A DNA stretch of 64,000 nucleotides, taken from positions 26,084,279-26,148,278 of the forward strand of contig CM042983.1 in assembly GCA_023678885.1 (NCBI GenBank), read 5' to 3'. A program made the position numbers and the translations under genes. Below are positions 24,384 to 35,150 of this stretch, piece by piece. The stretch comes from Pogostemon cablin. Its lineage: Eukaryota; Streptophyta; Magnoliopsida; Lamiales; Lamiaceae. The notes under the pieces were generated by a model. The model worked only from the letters and a program-made list of their open reading frames with translations, had not been told where the DNA came from and searched no databases. Position 1 is the first letter of the stretch. Each line of letters starts with the position of its first letter.

Positions 24384-25540
24384 TAGGGGTGTACGGATTG
24401 GGAATCGGTACGGATTTTTAAAAAATTCGTACCGAAATTCGGATCGGTTTTTTTAAAAAATAATCCGATATTGAATCCGTAAAGAAAAATCCAATATTGA
24501 ATCCGTACCGAAATTCGGTTCGGTTCGGAATGGATTTTCGGGAAAACGGATTTTGACGGTGCGGAGCGAATTGAAGATAATATTATATTTTTTTTAATAA
24601 AAGGTAATAATACTTTAAAAATAAGAAAATACTTCTGTAATACTGCTTCATAATTCATATTAAGAGTTTCATGAGACATATAAGAAGAGATAATATTTGA
24701 ATAAAAAGTTATACTCAAATTGATGAAAAGTGAGAGGTGCATTGCATTATTTCATAAATAATTCATATTATAAATAAAGAATGATAAACTTTTAATGAAA
24801 AATGATAATATATTTAATAAAAATTGATAATTACTTAAAAAACGTAAAATAGTCTTACATAACACGACCTTATGTGTTGCCCTAAATAATAATAGTACTA
24901 AGATAAAGAAAATTAGTAGATTTTTTTTAAACCTTTAACTTTAAATTTAAGGCGTATTTCAATTAAAGTCTATCTAATACTAATATTTTAGACATAAATA
25001 TGGATTATCATTTAATTTTTGTATTTTATTTTCATTAAATAAATATAAAATATAATAATTATTTATTAAATTTACGATTGAATTTAGACTTTGGAGATAC
25101 CATTTACTTTATTCATTATATTCTCTGAAATAATACTTTTAACATATTATTTTATTTATTTCTTATTTTTTTAGAAATTTATTTTACTTTATGAAATATA
25201 TGTTTTCTAATATACACTAATAAATAAATATTTAGAGCATTAGATATATTTTAAATTATTATTTGGTAGTATATTATAAATAATTTTAATTTATTAATTA
25301 TGATTACATTATAATTAGTAGAGTAAAATTAATTAATTCATGACATATAAAATATAAACTATAAATAATAAGATAAAAATATTATATATAATTTTAATGT
25401 ATAATTTAAATTCGGTTTTTCGGTACGGTTCGGTCCGGTTATATCCAATATTCGGTACGGGAAAATGGGAAATATCCAAGTCCGTACCAAATGAAAAATC
25501 GGTTCGGTTCGGTTAAATCCAATATCCATGCACACCCCTA
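24384..25540. mobile_element. Non-autonomous hAT-like element, 1157 bp
   Basis: Terminal repeats TAGGGGTGTAC... and ...GCACACCCCTA are flanked by a perfect 8 bp duplication CCAGCATG (24376-24383, 25541-25548). TAGGGGTG ends are typical of a common plant hAT group. Both subterminal regions carry many CGGTTCGG/CGGTACGG words, and the middle is AT-rich and non-coding. Confidence 0.9.
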
Positions 25541-25749
25541 CCAGCATGTAACCCGTAACAATGTGGAATTATTAAGTTAATGCTTTTAGTAATTAAAAAT
25601 ATTTTATTTGTTCATTTAAAATGTATTCATTTTATTATTTTAAAAAAGTATCATAAAAAGTTACAAATAATTATATAGTAAAAACTACCAATTACACAAT
25701 AATTATTATATTCATTATATATCTTATTCTTAATTTTAATCTTATCTTA

Positions 25750-26713
25750 TCTTAATATATTAAAAGGGTGAATGATTTAAGAAACTTTTTTGGACACTTT
25801 TATCCTTTATGCATTTTATTATTTGCAACATAGTCCTAATTTATTATCTAAATAAATGTATTATTAATAACAAAATATTAATGTAATATCTCTTCATATT
25901 ATTATTCATTATTAATAACAAAATATAATTATGATGTCTTTTCAATTTTTCATATATTTAGTATTTTGTTTATTTATTTATTTATATTTATGATTATAGT
26001 TAATCTATTTATAATTTATTTAATGAATTATTTAATTATAGAATACAATATTAACACACATTAATGCATTCACATAATTATTTGGGTGGAGAGTAGGTGC
26101 ATAAAAACATTCAAATCATTAATGCATTCACAAAACCTTTCAATGAATGGATGAATTGAATAGCCTAATCAAACATTATAAATTGTGAATTGACTTTTGT
26201 CAATCAAACTATTTAAAAAAAATATTTTTGCATTTTCGAATAGAGAATAAAGCTCCTCCATATTAAACATGGATGCTAATTTGAGATGTAGGCATTGAAG
26301 TGGAGATGAGGAAGTATCCAAGCTTTGGATTTTGGGCATTTGTTCAATGCTGTTGTATCTAAGGTTTCCAAGCAGAAGTGTTGAAACAGAGATAATATTG
26401 ATGAGATAAACTTGTTTTTTTTAGTTGAATATTGTTCAGTTATATTTTATTAAGATTTTATTTTGAGATTTTGAATTGGAATTGTTATTTTGGGAGTGAT
26501 TTGTTGTTTGACTAGATGTTTGGGATTATGAACTAATTAATTAATTTTATTGGTTGTATGAAATTTCTTTATTTGATATATATGTACCAAGAAAAGAGTT
26601 GATATAAATTTAAGAAAACTAATTAGATAATATTTGCAATGAGTTATGCATATTCCAATCGAAAATAATGTTAGTTGGACACCAACAATAGAAAATATAA
26701 CGGTATGAATTCA

Positions 26714-26800
<87 letters not shown>

Positions 26801-27519
26801 TTATTATTTATGATAAAGTATTTTTAAATTAAATAATTCTTTAAGTATAGTAAAATTGTTTATTAATTAAATTATGGAGTATTTAAACAAGTTTAACTAA
26901 TATAATACATTTGGATGATCATCTAATAATTAATATAATAAACACAGCAAATTGATAGACCAAATGGAATAAGAATTACATTGAGATATAAAACCTTTTT
27001 ATTTTCTCATCAACAACTTAATTAATTTAATGTTAATCAAGTGCTGTAGAATTACATTGAAACATAAAACCTTTTCATTTTTTATATGGATCAACAACTT
27101 AATTAATTTAATATTAATTAAGTGATGTGATGATTTAATATTTGTGTGTAATTATAATATCTACAAACATAATAAATATTACATAAAGAGATTAATAAAA
27201 TAAAAATATATATTCATAAATTGCGATAAGTCATAATCATAACAAGACAAATACTTTTATGAGACCAATTTATAGAAGGATTTTCGTGATATATATGGAA
27301 AGTGAAGTAATATTTTTAATAAAAATTGATACATAATCAATGAAAGTGATAATTTTAATATATTTCTTCTAACTTATTACTTTATTATTTATTATTTAAT
27401 TTTTTAAAAAAGTAGACAAAAAAGGCTTTTTTTCTTTAAACAATATGAAATATTTAGTAATACAAGAACCGAAATGAAAGGAGTAACATGTAACGTGCAA
27501 CGCACGTGGTTACATCTAG
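25750..27519 (+). mobile_element. Probable non-autonomous Helitron, 1.77 kb
   Basis: The 5' end TCTTAATATATTAAAAGGG follows an A. The 3' end has a hairpin (ACGTGC-AAC-GCACGT, 27494-27508), an 8 nt spacer, then CTAG before a T. This is the A|TC...CTRR|T arrangement of plant Helitrons, without inverted repeats or target duplication. The interior is AT-rich, holds a long TTA microsatellite and encodes no Rep/helicase. The 5' boundary could be shifted by 5 bp because TCTTA is repeated. Confidence 0.6.
26716..26799. repeat. (TTA)n microsatellite, about 28 units
   Basis: An uninterrupted trinucleotide run of about 84 bp within the probable Helitron. Confidence 0.97.
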
Positions 27520-28119
27520 TGTTAATAAAATAGGTGTAGTACTTATTGAGTGAATGAGATATTAATATTAAATTTAAATTTTGAATCATATTGATAGATT
27601 TTTTTTTAACTCTCTTGTGAAAGGAGTATATGTAAGACGGATTATGAGATTGGCCGAGCGCTCTCTAATATTGAATGATTATTATAGGTAAAGTACACTC
27701 CATTTAATAATAGTTAAAGTATGTTTATAATAAATCATACTATAATATCCTATACTCATATTTTAATAGGTTAATTTTGCATATAAAACATGAAATTTTC
27801 TCGTAGTACAAATTAATCCTTACTTTTGATCATAGTCGCTTACATTGGTCGCACATATGTTTGTAAATAAAATATGCGAACATATGTTTGTAAAGAAAAT
27901 ATGTGAATGTTCGCACGTGTAGTCGAGTGTAGGATTGCACATATAGTCATGTGTAGGGATTCAGACATAGTAGCATAAGATGTTATAGGCTAGGTTAATT
28001 ATGTCCAAAATTTTAAAAAATAGAGTAGCATTTTTCCTGAAAAATTTATAGTGGGTGGCATTTTTGTAAAATAAACTAGTGACAATGTTATTTTTGCTGA
28101 ATCTCAAATTAGAATGTAT
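27520..28119. other. AT-rich stretch, no gene
   Basis: No coding signal. It contains a small duplicated ACATATGTTTGTAAA(T/G)AAAATATG(C/T)GAA segment near 27857-27909. Confidence 0.5.
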
Positions 28120-28219
28120 TACTTCCTCTGTCTCGAATTTATGTTCTCCAATAATATAGATACAGAGTTTAAGAAAAATTGATTTTTGATAAGTTTTATT
28201 GACTTTTTAGGGGTATTGT

Positions 28220-28288
28220 CAGGGGCGGCCCCGGGGTGGTGCCGGAGGTGCCGCCGCACAGGACCCCACCCCCGATAAGGGCCCTCGA

Positions 28289-28341
<53 letters not shown>

Positions 28342-29125
28342 AGTTTATTTACTTACAAATATCTTGGTTGGTTCAATTGGCTTCAAGCTTCTTTTGTTTT
28401 GCCTCCCACATATCGAATCCTGTAAGGGAATTATTGTGGAACTTTTGCTCGCAATTTATTCTCCTAATCAGCCATTAATATGAGGGACTAATCAGCAATT
28501 AATCTGCCATGGAATAATCTCCCAATTAATGGCTACTTTTCTAAACAAAAAAAAGAACTTTATTTCTTTTTTTAATCTTTTAAATATCCTCATTTTCTTT
28601 TCTCATTTATTTCTTTTTTAATCTTTTAAGTATTCTCATTTTCTTTTCTTAATTAATTTCAATTCATTGTATCATAACCTTTATTTTCTTTTTTTAAATC
28701 TTTATTTTCTTTCTCTAATCTTTTCATAAATTTTTATTTTCTTTTAGTGAGCAAAAATTCTTGGCAACATCTTTGATAAGAGTCGTTCATCGTTATTCTT
28801 TCGAATAAGATATTTTAGTTTTTTTATAATATTACTTTAACTCTATGTATTTTTCTATTCAAATATGTTATATGATTTCATTGAATTGATTTTATTTTAT
28901 AAATTATTTTTAATAATTAATTGATAATTTGAGATGCATAGTGATAGATAAATTTTTTGTTACGTTAAAACAAAAAAAGTTTATCACTTGAAAATTCAGA
29001 AAAAGAACAAATTGATACATACGGGGTTGCAAGAAAAAAATTCAAATAATTTATACTTTGAATAAAAATAAGAGGCCCAAACATAATTTCACACCAGGCC
29101 CTGCAAATTACAAGGGCCGGCCCTA
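28220..29125. mobile_element. hAT-like element nested in the Stowaway, 906 bp
   Basis: Terminal repeats CAGGGGCGGCCC and (inverted) TAGGGCCGGCCC are flanked by an exact 8 bp duplication GGTATTGT (28212-28219, 29126-29133). A (TA)n tract lies at 28292-28339. The interior has no transposase frame. Confidence 0.92.
28292..28339. repeat. (TA)n microsatellite
   Basis: A pure TA run within the nested hAT element. Confidence 0.95.
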
Positions 29126-29497
29126 GGTATTGTGATATTTTTAGGTAATAAATAAATAGTAAAGTATGTTATGTGTGTTAGATAATGTGGTATTTTTGAA
29201 ATTAAGATAATTTTTTAGGTTGTTGGTAAATGTGAAACCTCCTTTTTTGGGTGATGAAAATAAGTGTGACGAAAACAGAAAGTGTGAATAATATAAGTAT
29301 AGGTTGACGGAGTATTTTTTTTTCTCACTTTGAAAAATTGAAATTATATTTATCAATTTGGTTGTTGATCGCAGGTGTTTGCTAGGGAAGGGTTGCAGAA
29401 GGTTAAATGGAAGCAATCTTCACGACATCATGTTATTACTTCCATTTCCCTTGCATTCTCTTTCATCCTTGTTGTTGCCCAATCAGAAACGAAATTG

Positions 29498-30219
29498 TGT
29501 TAGGAAAATTTTGATTTTCAATATAATGGGCAATTTATTATTATGAAATTATATTATCTATTTAATTATTTTATGGACTTAAATAAGTGATCCAATTAAG
29601 GTGTAAAGGTCCATGTGCTATAATAATATTGATATGCATGAGTCAATTGAGTAGATACCTAATATTACGTGACTAGGTGATTATGGGTGGACTAGTCAAG
29701 TACTCTATCCGTCCCATAAAACGCTTCACCTTTACTGTTCCACGTTATTTAAGAAAAGTTGTTCTTTTTGACCAAATTTGTTGACTTTAGAGGGTATTGT
29801 AGTATTTTTAGGTATTAAAAAGGTATAAAATAATGATATGTGTGTGAAAAAGTAGTGGCAAATTTGAAATTAATGTAACTTTTGGGGTGGTTGGATAAAG
29901 TGATATTTCTTTTTTTGGGGGGTGAAGGGTTTTGTGGGACAAACAAATGAGGAAATGATGAAGGGTGTGGGACGGAGGGAGTAGTATATAAAGGCTTCCG
30001 GTTATGGTCTCCAATACACTAAGTTGCACATTGTCTTCCCTTCTCCCCATCGGAAGGGATTACTACGGTTCCATAAGGAATAAGGAGGTTTAGTTGAGGA
30101 AGATCATAATACCCATCGATCGTGTTCCGCCTAATTCTGGATTAAGGTACGCTTCCGCATTACAGTTTGATCTCAATTTGTCATAATAGGGCTAAGGTTT
30201 CATGGATTTATTTTTAACA
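29498..30219 (+). repeat. copia-2 5' LTR, carrying a Stowaway insertion
   Basis: 722 bp, of which 281 bp is the MITE plus its TA. Without it the length equals that of the right LTR (about 440-450 bp). TATATAAAGG at 29985-29994 is the core promoter. Confidence 0.93.
29703..29981. mobile_element. Stowaway-like MITE in the copia-2 5' LTR, 279 bp
   Basis: Ends are CTCTATCCGTCCC and GGGACGGAGGGAG, with TA at 29701-29702 and 29982-29983. The other LTR reads CAAGTAGTATATAAAGG with no element (37657-37673), an exact empty site. Confidence 0.95.
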
Positions 30220-30221
30220 AG

Positions 30222-30234
30222 TGTTATCAGAGCC
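30222..30234 (+). other. copia-2 primer-binding site
   Basis: TGTTATCAGAGCC, the copia tRNA-Met-type site with one change (TGG to TGT), two bases after the 5' LTR. Confidence 0.85.
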
Positions 30235-30982
30235 ACCCTAATTATGATTCTCTGAGATCTGTCTGAATTATGTTAAGATTCAAAAATTTGTTATTGAATC
30301 GTTTTGCAAAATCACAATTTTGGATGTAGAAATTCTTCCTATGGTTTGGATTACAGATTAAATTTTTTATTGTTCTAATTCGATAATTGAGTATTACGGA
30401 ACAATTAAAGTTTCTTTCATTATGTGGACGGATTTCATAATTGAGTATCCTAGAGGTATTTTAAATTTAATTTGACAATAAAATAGGTTGTCATTTAATT
30501 ATTTCCTTGATTGTTAGATCCGAATACTTCATATTTATTACGTTAATGCATATAAATTGAGTTTCACCAATGAGAAACTGATTTATATTTTAACTTCATA
30601 ACTAGTCATGGCAATTTGGTTGCAACCATTAAAATTGAGTTGTATTTTCTTTCCTGATCACCATACAGAATTGACTTGGGTTGATTACCGTTATAATTCT
30701 AATTAATAAATGTATATGTAATTTTTGTCAGAATAGTTTTGGTTATCATATTTTGGCAGTATATAATTTGATTAATTTAGGAAGGAATTGTATGTGGCAA
30801 TTCGATATCTGCCTAATTTGGTTTAATATTCCAAATCATTAATTAATCAAGATGGATATCCATAACTTTAGTTTGCCTTTATATTCACTGGCTAATTTAC
30901 CCGTGAGTTGCACGGTATTAGTTTAATCAATATTATTGTTATTTAATTTAATTTAAAATTATAAATTTGTTAATAATATTTT
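30235..30982. other. copia-2 leader / decayed gag region, no open frame
   Basis: AT-rich with no usable frame. CCGTGAGTTGCACGG near 30901 can form a small hairpin resembling a Helitron terminus, but no matching end was found. Confidence 0.5.
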
Positions 30983-31537
30983 GGATTAATTACTACTAGG
31001 TACTACACACTTTATATCCCTAATTACTACTAGGTACATTGATTTAAAATAATTATTATTATATATAAAATATTAAAGTAAAATATCAAATATACCCCTA
31101 AACCCATATACCTTTAAACCACAAACCCCAACCCCCACCCACCACCGGACCACCTGCCGGATCACCGCCGCCGCCGCCGGAGCTCCGGCGGCCGGACGCC
31201 GGAAAAAACTGTTCGTCCGAAAAAAAAAAACTGGTAGCCAGACTGCCGCCGCCACAGCCGGAGCTCCGGCGGCCGGTCGCCGGAAAAAACTGTTCGCCAA
31301 AAAAAAAAAATGTTCGCTGGAAAAGCCGCCGGACCGCCGCCGGACCACCACACTTTTTTGCTGCACACACACTTTGCTGCACATGAACTTTTTCTGCACA
31401 CAATATTTATGTGCAGCACATTACAGGGGTAATATTGGAATATCACTATATATTTTTGTACCTAGTAGTAATACTTTTGTATGTTTGTATCTCATAGTAA
31501 TTTAGGATTTTTTGGTGTACCTAGTAGTAATCCTCCC
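30983..31537. mobile_element. Mutator-like element with GC-rich captured core, 555 bp
   Basis: Long inverted repeats run GGATTAATTACTACTAGG... and, inverted from the right, GGGAGGATTACTACTAGG; ACTACTAGGTAC recurs subterminally on each side. A 9 bp duplication TAATATTTT flanks it (30974-30982, 31538-31546), the size used by Mutator-like elements, though it is AT-rich. Between the repeats (about 31120-31360) lies a GC-rich stretch with two copies of CCGGAGCTCCGGCGGCCGG followed by CGCCGGAAAAAACTGTTCG. Minus-strand frames of about 100 codons exist there but match no protein I know. Confidence 0.7.
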
Positions 31538-31690
31538 TAATATTTTTTTAATATAATTATAATTATTAGAAACTTTTTTTTCTTGAATCATATTTAGAAT
31601 ATATATGCGTACTGTATTTCTTAATTTTATTATTCTTTATATAACCATTCATGAATTAAACAATTCGTTCATGAATGTTATTATTTTATG

Positions 31691-32344
<654 letters not shown>

Positions 32345-32929
32345 TATATTGGGTGCACCCGGGTGCAAGGGTGCACCCATATGAGTATGCCTTTTTATTC
32401 TATTTTGTATACATGTTATTCTATTTTGTATGCGTGTTTCGTAATAATTGTATATTTTTTTCATACTAAGTTTTTCATTAAAAAAACAAACATCCATATG
32501 TGTATAACTTTTTATTCAATGGTGCACACATATTTTTTAATAATTGTATATTTTTTTACACTCAATTTTTCATTAAAAAAATAACAATTGAATTGTACTC
32601 CCTCCGTCCGCTTCAAAGTTAACCGTTTCACTATTCCTGACGTCCGCTTCAAATGTATCAATTTCCTCTATTTAGTAAAATAAGTACACAATATGACACA
32701 CCACTTCCCTATAATACAACTACCCACTTTATCTATAATAATAATAGTCCTTAATCCACGTGCAAAAAACAAATAAAGATCTTAGAATTGTCCACCTGCA
32801 AACAGCAAATGGTTACCTTATAAGCGGATGAAGGGAGTATATAATTTTGCTCATAATTGTATATGTTTTTGTTTATATTTGTATATGAGTGCACTCTATC
32901 TTTAGGTGCACCCGGGTGCACACTATAAT
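32345..32929. mobile_element. Putative inverted-repeat element with palindromic ends, interrupted by a MITE
   Basis: Both ends carry the perfect palindrome TGCACCCGGGTGCA (32354-32367, 32907-32920) within a longer inverted match (TATATTGGG... against TATAGTG...). The interior has two related segments of about 100 bp with TAATAATTGTATATTTTTTT and TTTTTCATTAAAAAAA. I could not fix a target duplication, so class and exact ends are uncertain. Confidence 0.5.
32598..32837. mobile_element. Stowaway-like MITE, 240 bp
   Basis: Ends CTCCCTCCGTCCGCTTCAAA and (inverted) CTCCCTTCATCCGCTTATAA, with TA at 32596-32597 and 32838-32839. Nested in the palindrome-ended element within copia-2. Confidence 0.88.
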
Positions 32930-33270
32930 GTGTACCAATTGGTATACTAAACCCCAGACCCAAAGAAAAATATAGATAATATATTTAATACAATAAAAAT
33001 ATATATAATAAAATACAATAAAACCTAAAATCCTAAACGCTAATTTATAAATTTATAATTTATAAATTATAAATTAAAATGCAGATTAATTGCCAAATAA
33101 TATAACCAAAAAATAATGTACAATATCTATCATAAATACATAAAAATATAAATGGCTATGATCAAATCATAAATATAAATGATTAAGATTCAATAAATTA
33201 CAAAAAATAGACTAAAAAATGGGCTCAATTTATTATGAACATATATAAAAGGATCCAACCCTTTATATTA
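32930..33270. other. AT-rich part of copia-2, no gene
   Basis: Contains ATTTATAAATTTATAATTTATAAATTATAAATT near 33044-33076, low-complexity TTATAAA repeats. Nothing else recognised. Confidence 0.45.
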
Positions 33271-33460
33271 TGAGTGAGGCTCCTGTGTACCCGGGCGCAC
33301 GGAGCACAATCCGTGCGCTTTTGCAATTTCTATGCCCTTTTATTTATAATTAAAACCCCTAGCAATACATAAATTTAAATAGGATTGGAGGGGGGAGGGT
33401 TGTGTTCACATGAGGACACGGAGTATCTCTCCGTGTTCCCGGGGCGCAGGAGCTTTTTCC
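33271..33460. mobile_element. Small hAT-like MITE, 190 bp
   Basis: The subterminal inverted match GGCTCCTGTGTACCCGGGCG against AGCTCCTGCGCCCCGGGAAC gives a fold-back structure. An 8 bp duplication TTATATTA flanks it (33263-33270, 33461-33468). No coding capacity. Confidence 0.75.
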
Positions 33461-35150
33461 TTATATTATTAAATTGTTATACGCTTAATTCATAAATAAT
33501 GAGTGCAAATCTTGAACTAACCATATTTAATACTATTAATTTATTATTAACTTACGTAATATGAGTATTTACTTAAAATTTAATGATTGATGAATTAATA
33601 AAAATAAATTACTATTTTAATGACATCTATATATGAGATAAAATATTTAATAAAATAGTCCGTTGTTATTATGGAGAATATATCAAAATAAATATGCTAT
33701 ATTAATTAATGGTCAAAATTATACAACAATATATGATCTGTTAGAATGGATTGAACAAATTTTCCAAAATTAAAAGAAAATATTTTGGCCTAAAACAAAA
33801 TGAATGCAATAAATGAAGTTCTTTATGTAATTAATTAATATATATTTTTTATATTATAAATAAAGGGTCAACATTAACTCATTAAAGATGAATGGTTGTG
33901 ATGGAAAACAAAATTGCTAAAAATAAAGTTGGAGAAATGAGAGGGAAATTAAATTGGGGTGCCATTAATGAAGTACCTTTTGCTTTTATATATATAAAGA
34001 TAAAGATGAGATGGGGCAGAATTATGATAATTTCAATACGCATGTGATAATAAATTAAGTAAGTTAATAAATCTTTCATTGTTATTTTTTTAAATATGTG
34101 GAATCATCAAATGTTCTCCTATTGCTTGAGAATTTAATTAATTAAAATTTGGGGAGACATTTTTTTAATGTCGTTCAATTAAATTTAAATATTTATTTTT
34201 AAATATTTGTTTAATTGGTCTAGTAAATTTTCAATCTAGTCAATCAAAGCCTTATGTTGTCATAGCAGCCTCTGTGTGTGGAGTACGACTTTATTGAAAT
34301 TACATAGATGAGTGTGAAATTATTTATGTGTTCTGTGTTTGGCCCATAGGTAGGCACAGTTTGACAGAATAATAACGCACATGTGATAATAAGTGTGTGA
34401 TAATTATTTGGATTGTTCATGTGAACATTAGTCGTCCAAAGATAGACTTTTGTTTGACAGAACTAATTATCAATACTTGATTATTATACCAAGATTACCC
34501 CTGCAGTTAATTTTTGTCCATAGACGAGGTTAATGTTGCACAAGGTGTCTTGTAATGGGTCCCCAATTAATTATGATGTGCTAGTGTATCTTCATGTGGG
34601 TATTGATCGGCCCATAGGTAGATTAATATTTGGCCCGAAATACACAAGCACCTGTGGTGGTGAATGCGTGACAGTTATTTGGTTTGACATGTGAGTAATA
34701 AGTCGGCCCAAAGGAAGACTATTGCTTGACAGTTCTTATTTTCAGTATTTGACTACTACGTAGAGGGTGTCACTTACAAGTTAGAATTGTTGTCATTGGA
34801 CTTATACTAATTTGTGTTCGATTCCTCGAGATGATCCTAAACATTTAAATTTTTGAAAGATTATAAAGTTTAGTGCAAACATGATAATCATTTTGGATTA
34901 ATTTTCTGTATAATTAAGAAGTCTGCTAATTAAGTTTAGCATATATCAACAACATAATCATACATAATGAGTGAACTTCAACAATAAGGATGAGACTAGT
35001 AGGTTTCTAACAAACTTTGTCTCAATAAAGTATAATGGCAACAAAGGAAAACCCATTTAGAAAGTTGTTAAAGACAAAACTAAAGTATAACCTTTTATTT
35101 TCTCCCAAGGCCTATGGAACTGTCTTATAATACACTACATTAAGATTATT
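33461..35150. other. Decayed copia-2 interior, gag region
   Basis: No open frame. Between 34,340 and 34,740 a degenerate repeat recurs three times (GGCCCATAGGTAG / TCGTCCAAAGATAGACT / TCGGCCCAAAGGAAGACT, each near TTTGACAG), probably an old internal duplication. Confidence 0.45.

Larger units (their letters stand above)
28122..29312. mobile_element. Stowaway-like MITE split by a hAT element
   Basis: The left end CTTCCTCTGTCTCGAATTT and inverted right end CTCCGTCAACCTATACTT are flanked by TA (28120-28121, 29313-29314). Removing the hAT element leaves a MITE of about 280 bp whose body matches the separate copy at 29703-29981 (shared GACTTT...GGGTATTGT and TATTTTTAGGTA words). Confidence 0.85.

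Noticed and set aside
30895..30925. Helitron-like hairpin CCGTGAGTTGCACGG
   Set aside because: The following bases are TATTAG rather than CTRR and no 5' partner was found in either orientation.
31073..31446. Three overlapping minus-strand frames of about 100 codons
   Set aside because: They come from the GC-rich duplicated core of a Mutator-like element and resemble no known protein.
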